From Perca fluviatilis (Eukaryota; Chordata; Actinopteri; Perciformes; Percidae), in NCBI RefSeq assembly GCF_010015445.1, contig NC_053127.1, positions 8,760,276 through 8,824,275 of the forward strand: a stretch of 64,000 nucleotides of DNA, given 5' to 3'. Position numbers and translations under genes: made by a program. Positions 12,975 to 23,821 of this stretch are shown one piece after another (the first letter of the stretch is position 1; the number at the start of each line of letters is the position of its first letter). The notes below the pieces were generated by a model. It saw nothing but the letters and a program-made list of their open reading frames with translations. It had not been told where the DNA came from and made no database searches.

Positions 12975-13800
12975 ACAGATCCCTATTGATCATATCAAAG
13001 CTTTGTGAAAATCGATAAAGCACAAATATGTTGGCTTATTTTCACTTATTCTTTTAGTTATAATTGTAGACAATACAAAAATGTGATCTAAGCATGATCG
13101 TGATTTACGGAACCCATTTTGTTCTTCCACAAGGAGCTCTTCTTTCTCTAAATACAACATGAGCCTCTCATTAAGTATTGTAGAATACAGCTTATAAACT
13201 GTGCTCATTAGACTAATTCCTCTATTTCAAGGCACCCTTGGATTCTCATTTTGGGATTTTGGTATCAGATTAATAATTGATTTAAGCCACATAGATGGTA
13301 TTTTGCCGGATTCAAAACATCCTTTAAATAAATCACACCAAATATCAAATAGTTTGGGTTTCTAATAGTTTCTTCCTTTCTATATTATTATTTAAGCACT
13401 TCAGAAACATATTTTCTGTTTTACGCATAGATTGACACAATTCTTTTAACTCTTTGTTCCAATAAGGTTTGTATTGAATGGCTTTTTTGTAACATTGTAG
13501 TTGTCTCCATCTTTAATATCCGACTCTATATCTTCTTTAATCAATTTATAAAGGCTGACATACCAGTTATCTAGATTTTCTTGTTCTCTAAAACATAATT
13601 GTATATCATTCTTCATTTTCAGAAGGGTTGATTGCTGTAAACTGGAGGATAAGAAGTTAACAGGTAAAATCCTGCTGACTTTCCTTTTTGTGGATGAATT
13701 TTGTAAACTCTCCTGATAAGCTACACGACAATGAGCCTCAGTCTTTATAAGACATTTTAAAAATGTCTGGGACTCTGCTTCTTTCTCCAATCAAATCCAT
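12975..13800 (-). pseudogene. Broken LINE reverse transcriptase fragment
   Basis: On the minus strand, two open pieces with a stop-containing stretch between them read as the linker and first half of a non-LTR retrotransposon reverse transcriptase. The 13446-13790 piece is the linker; the segment around 13209-13280 includes the P.N.RGISL-like motif; 12990-13208 continues with YKLYS, EEQNGFRKSRSC and FIDFHKAL. The reading ends before any YxDD catalytic box, so it is a dead, truncated copy. The clade was not determined. It ends about 130 bases before the left edge of the triplicated array. Confidence 0.8.
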
Positions 13801-14948
13801 ACAATTTGCCATTTTAATTAATTGAATTAAAACTTGAAACTAAAACTTACAGCTAGCTAAGTTAGCTTTAATTGATACCATTAACTTTTCCCAAACGATC
13901 AAAAGAATCAACTAGGAAGTACAAACAGGGAGTGTAATGAAGAATGAATTATTTCAGGCTCAGTAAAAATATAAGCAGTGAGTGTTATAAAGACTTATTT
14001 CATTCAGACGTACCAGAAATACTGTAGGCTACGATCACCGGAGACCTCCGTTGACCGCAGCGGTAGGTTCAGCTTTGAATGTCGGCGTGTGATTGGTAGG
14101 CGGTCGGCGAATCCTACGTTTCCAATTGGTAGTCTGAAGTCAAACGGAGCGATTTAATTGGGGGAGACTACGGTCAGTCGACGAATCAGAACGCATAACT
14201 GAACGTACACTTTGCACAACGGTAGACTCAGCCTGTGCTTTTATTTAAAATCCAAAACAAAACAAAGCAACAGAACTACAGTGGCACACAGAGTTCCTTT
14301 CAAAACAATCCTTTGGAGAGGTAAGTCGCACTTTACAGCTGAGCTGAAACTACTTTTTTACTCAACTCTTTCTCTTAAGTAGAGCCGTACTTTGTTGGGG
14401 GAAGGAGTACATTTACTTTCCTCACATGTTTCTGTCAAATAAATATATTTTTTTTTATCAGTTAGCTATATTCCAGCTATCCGATGGGCTGTCTGTGATC
14501 AGGAGATGCAAATGCATTTTCTCTCTTGCACAAAACAATTTTAATTATTAAATGTTGCATTACGTGTTGCCTAAATTGCATGGCAAAAGATTGACTGCAT
14601 GTGTAGTGTTTCCTTGCACTCGAGGACACTTTAAATTGACCAAGAAGTAATTTTGTACTCTTTGAATTGACTAAGAGGTTTGCAGTCCCTGCACTTGTGA
14701 CATTCTGCAGCATCTATCATAGATCACATGTGAATTAAAGATGATTTCTCAAACGTATGACTAAATACGTCCTGTTTTAAAATGATCTGTGGGTTGTTGA
14801 TCTAAAACTAAAATGTCTTGTTGTGTTACAGTGAAGGTGTCTTTTGAGATAGCTAGCTAGTCGTAGAAAACACTGCTTTCATTGTAGTGTTTTTATTATT
14901 TGTAATATTCTTACTTAATAGTAGAAATATTGTCAGTAATTTTTCCTG

Positions 14949-15055
14949 TTATTTTTCAAAAAGTTATTTTTCAAAGTTATTTTTCAAAAAGTTATTTTTC
15001 AAAGTTATTTTTCAAAAAGTTATTTTTCAAAGTTATTTTTCAAAAAGTTATTTTT
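14949..15055 (+). repeat. 28-bp AT-rich minisatellite, unit 1
   Basis: Alternating AAAAAGTTATTTTTC and AAAGTTATTTTTC blocks form about 3.5 copies of a 28-base period. The open frames across it (SYFSKLFFKK type) are translations of the repeat and not evidence of a protein. Confidence 0.9.
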
Positions 15056-15079
15056 ATTCGCGATCTTATGTTGAAAAAC

Positions 15080-15150
15080 AACACTACCCACAATCCTAAG
15101 CGTTGCAACGACGTCATTGTTTGGTTCAAGAAGCTGTTGCCATGGAAATG
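15080..15150 (+). promoter_or_regulatory. Candidate TATA-less promoter of the unit gene, unit 1
   Basis: Within 70 bases there are ACTACCCACAAT (resembles a ZNF143/STAF site), CGACGTCAT (CRE-like) and GTTGCCATGGAAAT at 15136-15149 (close to an RFX X-box palindrome). It sits directly after the AT-rich minisatellite and about 1 kb before the first supported exon. The same three words occur in unit 2 at about 25150-25216. The factor assignments rest on remembered consensus sequences. Confidence 0.4.
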
Positions 15151-16208
15151 TTTACAGTTCCATGTACCGTGAACGGCGAGAGCGAGCAACTACAATAGAA
15201 GTCTATGATAGTTTCAAAATGTTTTTTTTAGCGCCAAATCCATTATCACTGACCACCACCAAGATAAAAGAAAACGAATCGCGGCACGAAACGACCAAAG
15301 GGGGGAGCCGAGAAAAAGAGAGAGAAAACAAAGCTTCTGGTGAAAAATATGCTAAATTAATTGATTTATTTTCCAAACAAAAAGACTGTGTTGCTTCAGC
15401 TAATATTAACTTTAGCAGCTGCATATTTTGGTGAACTGTAGCCGTGCATTGCTCTTTCCGTGTTTTTGTGGAGCTGTTGTATTATGTAGCTAGCTAGCTA
15501 GCTAGCCACTGTGCTTTAACGTCGAGCCGTTGTATTTGTGCTGGCTGTGCCTTTAGTGGAGCGTATCATGTCGTAGCACCCCCACCTAGTGGTCTGCAGA
15601 TGCTTTAAGATGTTAAACTGTTGTCGGCACATTTTTTCTTTCTATGTTGTTTTTTTTTTTGGTATGTTTTATGACATTTGTTGGTGCATAGAAATAAAAT
15701 GGCATGATGGCAGTTTATACCTTAACATGAATGGAAATGGCCTTTCTATCCATTTTTATTTCTATGGGTTGGTGTGGTTTGAAAATAGGGCCTGTGTGTT
15801 GCAAATGCCTGTAGCCTACTAGTTGCAGCTATAGTATGTCAATGGATATATGTACTGTTTATGTGTCTGACATACATTCATACTTGATTGATTTATTTGA
15901 AAGTACATTATACTGTAGTCTGAAGTCTATATAATATAAGTATTATTATTACTATTATTCTAAGTGATATTTGTGGCAGACCTTTTTAATTTTTTTTATC
16001 AAGCACAGTGCAATAATGATGTGTGACCAGATACATTTTTCTCAGTTTATTTAAGTTCAGTTAGAAGGTTTAGTTAAGTGAAATAACTTGCTTAGTGTGC
16101 TGCTTGAAACAATAATGTGATTATCAGTGAAGTAATTGCTGTGTGTGTTTGTGTGTTTGTACTTGCAGTTTCACAAACGCCAGTATACAACGAAAAATCA
16201 TTGAGAAA

Positions 16209-18243
16209 ATGTTTAGCTCCATTTTTGGACAAAACTTCTTTACAAGACATCGGTCTTCAGGAGATATGGACTCTTCTTCGAAGAAGTCCAAACGAAGGCG
16301 TGAGAGACCTTCGTCTCCTGAAGACCTCAACCCTCCCACCATCTTGAGGGAGCACGGACGAAGGGGTGAGAGACCTTCGTCTAGTGGAGGCACCAACCCT
16401 TCTACCATCATGAAGGGGCACAGGGAAAGGGGTGAGGGCCCTTTGTCTTGTGCAGAAAACCAGCCCTCTATCACCAGGCAGCAAGAACGAAGGGATGTGT
16501 ACTCTTTGTTCATCGTGGGCACCAAACCTTCTGCCATCATGAAGGAGAGCAGGCAAAGGGGCGAGAGCTCTTTGTCTTCCTCTTCTGAAGATGATGAGCC
16601 TTCTCCCACCAGGCAGCGAGTACGAAGGTTTGAGAGCCCTTCTTCTTCATCCTCCAAAGACAAGCAGCCTTCTACTCCAAGGCGGAAGCAAGCATGGAGG
16701 GGTGAGAGCCCTTCATCGTCATCTTCTGAAGATGACCAGCATTGTACCACCAGGCTGCGAGTACGAAGGTTTGAGAGCCCTTCCTTTTTATCCTCTGAAG
16801 GCAAGCAGCCTACTACTCGGAAGCGGCAGCAAGCATGGAGGGGTGAGAGCCCTTCATCGTCATCTTCTGAGGATGACCAGCGTTCTACCTTAAGGCTGCA
16901 AGTACGAAGGGATGTGAGCTCTCTGTTCATCGTGGGCACCAAACCTTCTGCCATCATGAAGGAGAGCAGGCAAAGGGAAGAGAGCTCTTTGTCTTCCTCT
17001 TCTGAAGAGGATGAGCCTTCTACCACCAGGCAGCGAGTACGAAGGTTTGAGAGCCCGTCCTCTTCATCCTCCGAAGACAAGCACCCTACTACTCCAAGGC
17101 GGCAGCAAGCATGGAGAGGTGAGAGCTCTTCGTCGTCATCTTCTGAAGATGACCAGCGTTGTACCACCAGGCTGCGAGTACGAAGGGATGTGAGCTCTTT
17201 GTTCTTCGTAGGCACAAACATGAAGGAGCGCAGGCGAAAGGGTGAGAGCCCTTTGTCTTGTGCAGAAAACACGCCCTCTACCACCAGTGCAAGAAAGGAG
17301 ACGGAGATCATTGAAAGAGAAAAGCAGCATTTGGAGGAGGAGGGTTTAAAAAGAGAAAGAGAGAGGTGTGAAAAGATGAAGAGAAAGAACCAGGAGAAGG
17401 AGAGGAAAATGTTTAGTCCGCGTTCAAGAATGTACATTTGGTGGCTCAGTTGCAAGATAGACAACATTGCCAGGGACATCCAATCGACCTTTGTGGATGA
17501 GCGCTACCTCCTGCGTCATGGTAAGAAAGTAAACTTACATTTTGTCACATAAAATGTCATACAGGTATATGTATAGCCTCCTTTTAGATCACAGTAGATC
17601 AGTGGTGGAACAAGTATTCAATTTCTTCACTGGTAAAAGTTCCAACACCACTATGTAAAAAAAACAACAACAACTCCATTACAAGTAAAAGTCCTTGATT
17701 TAAAGTCCTAAAAAGTGAAATTATCATTCACTAAATTCATTGAAAGTAAGTAAAAGTAGTCGGAAAACCAGCCCATGTGACTAATACATGCTAATTACAT
17801 TACATTGAACCATTACAATGAAACACACAAGGTGTGTTAATTAGAGGTGTTAGCTAAGATAGCTCTTATCTCACTTATGGCGCCAGGCCAACATGTATTC
17901 TTAACAACTTACAACAAAACAAATCTGTTGACTATTTCCTTTTGGGACGGGTGCGAGTGTACAGCTGGACTCTAGACTTAACCTTTCATATGCTTTTGGT
18001 TACAGATCCCCTCAGAAATCCAGAGAAAATGGCAGAAAAAGAACGGCTGCTTGACCGAAGGAGGGAGCTGGTCGTGTACAAACGCAGACAAGAATTTAAG
18101 GTGGAGAGGGAAGTGAGGAAGCAAAGACTGAAGGTAGAGAGGAAGGAAATAAATGCGAAGAAGATGGAGAATATCTCTGAGTTATGGAGCAACTCAGAAT
18201 ACCCAGCTCTGTTAAATTTTCTCTACGGACCAATGCCAATCAG
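16209..18243 (+). CDS. Unrecognised Ser/Arg/Glu-rich repeat and coiled-coil protein, unit 1 (intact frame)
   Basis: Two exons are supported. Exon A begins at 16169 after TTGCAG; the first ATG is at 16209, and the frame stays open to the donor at 17520/17521. Exon B is 18006-18243, joined in phase. Exon A encodes about 437 residues: a short N-terminus (MFSSIFGQNFF), then tandem 25-27 residue repeats that alternate basic blocks (RQRVRR, RRQQAWRGES) with acidic serine runs (SSSSSEDDQ), plus recurring SLFIVGTKPSAIMKES blocks, and a tail IEREKQHLEEEGLKRERER predicted to be helical. Exon B is a highly charged helix (KERLLDRRRELV, VEREVRKQRLKVE) ending SELWSNSEYPALLNFL. The frame is also open upstream of the ATG inside the exon, so a 5' exon may contribute. 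No known domain is recognised; a nuclear role is only a guess from the SR-like composition. A candidate last exon is 20389-20496. Confidence 0.55.
17596..17780. repeat. Dispersed repeat in the intron of the unit gene
   Basis: Begins near CAGTGGTGGAACAAGTATTC and contains TTACAAGTAAAAGTCCTTG; it is related to the repeats at 7957 and 11698. Equivalent stretches occur at about 27663-27850 and 38286-38460 in the other units. Confidence 0.55.
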
Positions 18244-18810
18244 GTCACATATATATATAAATTAAGATAAAAGTAGAGCAATCAGAAAAATGGCACCAAA
18301 TAGAGAGAGGTAATTGAGGGAGACGGCAAACATTTCAGATTTGACAAAATAGAAGTAAAGAAAAGTAAAATATTTTTTTAAACATTAGCAACCACCATCA
18401 AATATCCTTGTAACCACATGATAACACCCTAGATGTTGGCTTTAATTTAGTTATACAGTCAAAGAGCATTGTGCCAATAACAGTGTCCTAACTTAGCGCC
18501 ACCTGACCCAATTTAATTCATCCTAACCTAGGCTAATTTAACCAAGGTTAGCCCAACACCTATCCTAATTTAGCTTTGGTTAGGCTCTGGCAGAGACCTT
18601 AGGGTTAGGGTTAGACCCTAAAGACAGTAGAAAGAAGAAAGTAAGGCAAGAATAGGTTGAAAATAGTAATAAAAACTTATAAAAAAAAACAGTAGAAAGA
18701 AGGAAGGCAACACTAGGGCGACAAAAGTGAAAAATTCAAATAGCCTAAGTGACAAACTTTGTAAATTAGCAGAATAAAACTTTGAAAAAAAGAGACAAAA
18801 ACTTTGAAGA

Positions 18811-18998
18811 AGGGCTCCCGGTTAGCTCAGTTGGTAGAGCGGGCGCACATATATAGAGGTTTACTCCTCGACGCAGCAGGTCTGGGTTTGACTCCGACCT
18901 GTGGCCCTTTGCTGCATGTCATTCTCCCCTTTCATGTCTTCAGCTGTCCTGTAGAAATAAAGGCTGAAAATGGCCAAAAAAATCATCTTTAAAAAAAT
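18811..18998 (+). mobile_element. tRNA-derived SINE, unit 1
   Basis: The head has an A-box-like TTAGCTCAGTTGGTAGAGC and a B-box-like GGTTTGACTCC, followed by a body ending in AATAAAGGCTGAAAATGGCC. An 11-base target duplication AACTTTGAAGA flanks it (18800-18810 and 18999-19009). It is not a functional tRNA gene, since the cloverleaf is not completed. Confidence 0.85.
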
Positions 18999-19199
18999 AA
19001 CTTTGAAGATAAAAAGACAGTAGAAAAAAGTAAGGAAGAAAGGCAAGAATAGGTCAGAACGAGCGACAAAACCTTCCAAAAAAAAAAAAAAGGTGACAAA
19101 CCAGAAACAGCAACAAAATCTTTTAAAAAAGCGACAAACTTGGAAAAAAAAAGACAGTAGAAGTAAGTACAGTCTTAAAACTGAAAAACATTTCAAAAA

Positions 19200-19269
19200 A
19201 TGTCACGTACCCCCTGCAATTCTCCAAAATACCCCTAGGGGTACACGTACCCCCATTTGAGAAACACTG
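19200..19269. mobile_element. hAT-like terminal segment
   Basis: The segment ends CCATTTGAGAAACACTG, the reverse complement of a typical hAT start (CAGTGTTTCTCAAA), and contains the palindrome TACCCCTAGGGGTA. The other end of the element was not found. Matching segments lie at about 29265-29328 and 39898-39961. Confidence 0.5.
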
Positions 19270-19313
19270 GATTAGATCAATGGCTCACAGGTGGAGTGGG
19301 TCCTGAGTCCCGA

Positions 19314-19900
19314 GGAGACTTAATAATAGATTTAATAATAGATTTTATTTGTAATGCACTTTACATTTGGAGTAAAACTCAAAGTGCTACAGTTAAAATC
19401 GTAAAAGCACGGTAAAAACATCAATATAAAATACAAATAGACTTGCAGGGTTAATTAAAACTCATAAGTTCTGCTAAATAGAAATGTTTTTAGTCGTTTT
19501 TTTAAAAGTCTCAATAGTTTGAGGTGCCCTCCGATGGTCGAGTAAGGCATTCCAGATCGGAGGAGCAGCAGAACAGAAAGCCCGATCGCCCACGGTGCTG
19601 AGCTTAGTCCTGGGGAGGAGGAGGCGGTTTGAGTTTGTTGAACTGAGGGAATCGAGTTGTAGTTAGAGAGGTGAGTAGTTCTTTCAGATGGGGGGCATTT
19701 CCATAGATGCACTGGTGGGTAAGGATTATATTTAATCGTGGCAGAACCAGTTTTTCAGCCTCTAATAAGGTGAGTGCCCTCCAGGAGGCGCTACAGGAGC
19801 CTCTGTTCCAGTCCCCCCCCCTGCTGCTCAGTGCTCCTTTGTTTGGTTTGTGCTTCATGATGAAGATGAGAACAGGTAAGCAGCCCAACCCATTTTAACA
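19314..19900 (-). mobile_element. L2-like LINE 3' fragment, unit 1
   Basis: The minus strand reads the carboxy end of a LINE ORF (RSGMPYSTIGGHLKLLRLLKK, then LKTFLFSRTYEF and a stop), followed by a short 3' UTR ending in a TTAATAATAGATT-type tandem tail at 19319-19345. The upstream part is in another frame, so it is dead. The clade call rests on the general pattern. Confidence 0.65.
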
Positions 19901-20196
19901 TTTCATTGCATTGATTCAGATGTAGATTGTATTCATCTTTTGTTTAGAAGTTTTTTTTTATCATAAGGAGCTTTCTATACTTACATTTTAAGTTAAAGTA
20001 GCAATACCACAGTGTAAAAATTCTCCATTAGAAGTAAAATTATTCATTATAAACAAAATTGACAATATATGATACCTTATGAAAGTGAATTATTATTGCA
20101 GATGGTGAGTAAGCAGCATTGTATTGTTGTAGCTAGTCGACAGGTAGCTCATGTCACACCCCGGGCCTGCCATGACTTCTGCACGGTGACAGTCTG

Positions 20197-20214
20197 GTGT
20201 GTGTGTGTGTGGGT

Positions 20215-20283
<69 letters not shown>
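20197..20283 (+). repeat. (GT)n microsatellite, unit 1
   Basis: About 43 GT units with few interruptions. Cysteine-valine reading frames across it are artefacts. Confidence 0.95.
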
Positions 20284-20287
<4 letters not shown>

Positions 20288-20388
20288 TGTTTTGGTTTAT
20301 TTCTTCATTTTGTTATGCCTGCTGTGTGTTTGGTGTGTGTTTTTTCTCTGTCTGTCTGTGTTTCTGTTCCCCCCTACATTTTCCACAG

Positions 20389-20496
20389 AGTGAAGACACC
20401 CCCCCCCTGTTGATTCTCCCCACACCAGGTACCGATTCCAATCAGCGCCCCTGCTACTCATCCCGCTCCATCATCTGCCTTCAGATGCCAGTCTGA
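20389..20496 (+). other. Candidate last coding exon of the unit gene, unit 1
   Basis: It follows an acceptor-like pyrimidine tract and TTCCACAG. Read from AGT GAA GAC it is open to a TGA at 20496 and ends SIICLQMPV. The other copies end in the same way despite indels. In unit 1, however, the phase left by exon B (two bases) does not match this frame and would give an early stop, so the link is unproven. Confidence 0.3.
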
Positions 20497-20731
20497 CGTT
20501 CCTCTCCCTGCTGGATTGTTGCTGACCACTGAGTATGCTTTTTCACCAGCCTTCGAGATGTGGATCTGGTCTAGTTTCTTGTTGTTGTACTTCCCTGTCT
20601 GCTCCGCTCCCTGACGGGACTAACTGGAAGGTCTCTGTTCTCAGAATCACCCCCCTTCAGAGTCCTCTGCTGCAATAGCCACGCCACGCATTGGAACATA
20701 AAAACAAACGCCCCGATCCACTGCCAGGTAC

Positions 20732-21197
20732 ATCTTCGCCCCAGCACCCCCTCTGCCAGTCCAGCCATCTTCAGACCCAGCACCCCCCACTGCCAGTCCA
20801 GCCATCTTCAGACCCAGCACCCCCATCCGCCAGTCCAGCCATCTTCAGACCCAGCACCCCCAACTGCCAGTCCAGCCATCTTCAGACCCAACACCCCCAC
20901 TGCCAGTCCAGCCATCTTCAGACCCAGCACCCCCACTGCCAGTCCAGCCATCTTCAGACCCAGCACCCCCACTGCCAGTCCAGACATCTTCGGACCCAAC
21001 ACCCCCACTGCCAGTCCAGACATCTTCAGACCCAGCACCCCCACTGCCAGTCCAGACATCTTCGGACCCAGCACCCCCACTGCCAGTCCAGCCATCTTCA
21101 GACCCAGCACCCCCCGCTGCCAGTCCAGCCATCTTCGGACCCAGCACCCCCCTCTGCCAGTCCAGCCATCTTCGGACCCACCACCCCCTCTGCCAGT
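20732..21197 (+). repeat. 36-bp minisatellite, unit 1 (about 12 copies)
   Basis: Period of 36 bases starting CCAGCCATCTTCAGACCCAG. Since 36 is a multiple of three and the period has few or no stops, several frames on both strands are open; one frame reads PAPPLPVQPSSD. An AATAAA follows at 21214-21219, which suits a 3' UTR position downstream of the unit gene. Coding status cannot be decided from openness. Confidence 0.9.
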
Positions 21198-22294
21198 CCA
21201 CACTCACAGCTTCAATAAAATCAGATTCTTTACCACCTACTCCTAAAAAGTAATGTTTTTCCTCAAATTTGGAGAGAAGCTGCATCTGCTTTATCATGGA
21301 TAGCAAATGATGTATGAAGAAGAAGGCTGGAGAAGAAGATAAAGAGGTAATTAGTCCTGACATCATCCTTAAAGACATCCAGGTTCTGTATCATCCACCC
21401 AGTTTGGCCCTGACTGATCTATAGAGACAGACCAGTGTTTTACTCAAAGAAACGTGACAAAAATTCAGTTTCTAAGTTAACTGTAACTTTTTTGAAGTAA
21501 CTATACCAACAACTGGGAATTGTATTCTGTTTTTGGGACACTAAATATAAATAAGGTCCCTTTGGGAGCTCAGTAGTGAATATGGGACAAAATAAACATC
21601 TGGAAAATCTTCAAGAAGATATCTGAAGCAGATGATGGTGGAACAAAAGCAAGAAACAAAAATCAACATTAAACAAATATTAAAGTGATAATCCAAATAT
21701 GTTTTGTTGTGCATTTTGCGTCACCATGTGGTCACATCATTATTTGGTTCACGCTCAGTGTTTTTACAGATAAATATGATTCTTCTTCTGTGTTTGTACT
21801 GAGTTGCATCCAGTTTACTCATATAAATAACAGTAGCAATGAAGCTGAATCACCTCAGAATTAAATATTAAAGTATAAGCAGCATTGTAATGTTGTAGCT
21901 AGATGGAACAAATGCTAATGAGTTATTTTTGGTAGTTTAATCAATATTAATGCATCATATTTCATAAAAATGTAATGTCATTTGTATGTGAAACATTAAA
22001 GGCCACACTGGTGTTTTCACTATAATTGACATCTCCCTCATCGTTCTGTTGGAAACTTAGCCAGTTATTTTTAGTGCGTAAAGTCTGGTGATGTCAATGA
22101 ATTTTAAAGCATAGCTCCATTCAACTTTGCACACAAAATGTGAGATTAGCTTCTAAAATATGATGTATTACAGAATATAACAATTAGTCAATTAATCAAT
22201 GCAACTGATTCACAGAAAATGAATTGGCAACTATTTTGATAGTTGTTGAAGTCATTTATTAGGCATAAATGCCATGTCAACATGTCATGGTTCT

Positions 22295-23821
22295 CAGTGG
22301 TTAAACTGGCTTTTGTAGGGAGGGGGAGCCCTTATTTACGGGAAATGACGTTATTCAAAATCGCGCCTTTTGAATAACGTCATGTGTTTTTACACCAAAG
22401 GGGCTCTTTTTCCAGTAATAATGTGTAAGGTTGGGCTGATTAGTTATTCAAACAAAGAGAAATACTTTACAATTCACTTACTTTATTATTTTTTTTTAGC
22501 ATTTTAAAACGCAATTTTAACAGGCGCAACGGATTTCACCCTCAGAAAATGTATGAAATCGAACATGTTTGAAAATATTGGTTGGCAAATATGTGAACAT
22601 CTTTTAAACCAGAAAATTATTTTGATTTAAGAGAATCAGAAACCACTATTATAGCCTTTTTAACAGTGATTGGCTGCCCAGCTTGTTAATAGCCAGTGTA
22701 TGTTCATTTTAGCTTCCAGTTTGTTAGATGGCACCAAAATTTGGTCTAATCATAACTGGCCTGGGCAACCCAAAGGCCAAGGTTTTGCTTCCAGATTTGT
22801 GTGCTGACTTATGATGGGTGGGGGTAGCATTTAACATTTTTATGCACCTATTTCTGAATAAATATGCCAGAAATATCTTTACGTAAAGGGAAACATTACA
22901 ATCCAAATATAAAAACATAATGGAAAATATTGCAGGGATTACAGGCATTCTGTATTGCTTTCATCTATTTATTCTCCTTTAGATCGACTTTTCTAATTAT
23001 ATCTGAGTCAGCACACATGTAGCCTAGCACACATGTAGCCTAGCATCATTTATTCCTCCCTCCTCTTTTGCATCTTTTGTTAGGGAAGTAACCTCCGTAA
23101 ATGTGCATATATGCACATTTACTCAAGTCATAGATGACAATTATTCACCTCAGTGATACATTATTTATTTCATTTATTAATAAACCCCTGGACTGTAATA
23201 TTTCAGATGTTTGAGCAAGATTTCTGTTCATGTCCAAAACTTGTCCAAAACTTGCACATTCAAAATATAACTCCTCCCATCTGTGTTCTCTGAGATTTGG
23301 AGGAGTCGTGATATTTTGTGAAAAATAAAGTTATAATAGGCTATTAGCCTACAAGAATAAAGTCACTATATTTCAGAAAATAATCTACCTGCACCGTAGT
23401 CTGCTGTGCATTACGTGATTGCTCTGCGGATACGGTAGATCTCAGACCGTCTGACCGACACAGAGTCCCGTTTGACACGTTTAGGGAAGTGGCTGTACGC
23501 TGCTCTACATCGGAGGTGGAAACCCGAAACTTCTGGCAGAAATGCACGGAGCACAAACGCGACACATCTGCCGCAGCATGTCGCCAGCAGAGCGCGTCCA
23601 TAAACCTGAAGCTGCACATCTTTTTACTAAGCGACGTCCAGTTTCATATTTGTCAGTCAACTTTTCAAAATACATTGGGGCTACACTCAAAAGATTCGGG
23701 GCTGAAGCCCCGGCAAAATGTTTGATGCTAAAGCAGACGGAGCTGAGCTCCGGCAGGGTGTTTTGTGGACCTGAGGAGGCGGAGCTGCGCTCCGGTGCGC
23801 TCCGGCCCAATTTAACCTCTG
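22295..23821 (-). mobile_element. 1,527-bp TIR element with 8-bp target duplication, unit 1
   Basis: It starts CAGTGGTTAAACTGG and ends with the inverted relative (CAGAGGTTAAATTGG on the other strand), 13 of 15 matching. It is flanked by perfect 8-base duplications ATGGTTCT at 22287-22294 and 23822-23829; unit 3 has the single empty ATGGTTCT. An 8-base duplication fits the hAT and P-element superfamilies. Near the right end the minus strand reads WRHAAADVSRLCSVHF, weakly like the end of a THAP zinc finger (CxxH), but no full transposase is present. Treat it as non-autonomous, superfamily open. Confidence 0.85.

Noticed and set aside
14887..15099. Phe/Lys-rich frames at the AT-rich minisatellite
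   Set aside because: Repeat translation; start codon lies outside any supported exon.
15203..15424. 73-codon minus-strand frame kept in units 1 and 2
   Set aside because: The units are nearly identical there, so retention says nothing; no motif, and it breaks in unit 3.
16124..17479. 451-codon open frame antisense to the Ser/Arg-rich exon (and the matching one in unit 2)
   Set aside because: It mirrors the repetitive TCTTCTGAAGATGA-type codons of the sense exon, has no splice or domain support, and disappears where the sense repeats end. It is a shadow frame.
18595..18625. Telomere-like TTAGGGTTAGGG word in each unit
   Set aside because: Only two to three repeats, with an inverted half next to it; too short to be an interstitial telomere array.
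18811..18885. Possible tRNA genes at the SINE heads (also 28872, 39501, 53194)
   Set aside because: A- and B-box words are present, but the acceptor stem and cloverleaf do not close, and each is followed by a SINE body and flanked by target duplications.
20197..20496. Cysteine/valine-rich open frames across the GT tracts of the three units
   Set aside because: Direct translation of (GT)n; no protein evidence.
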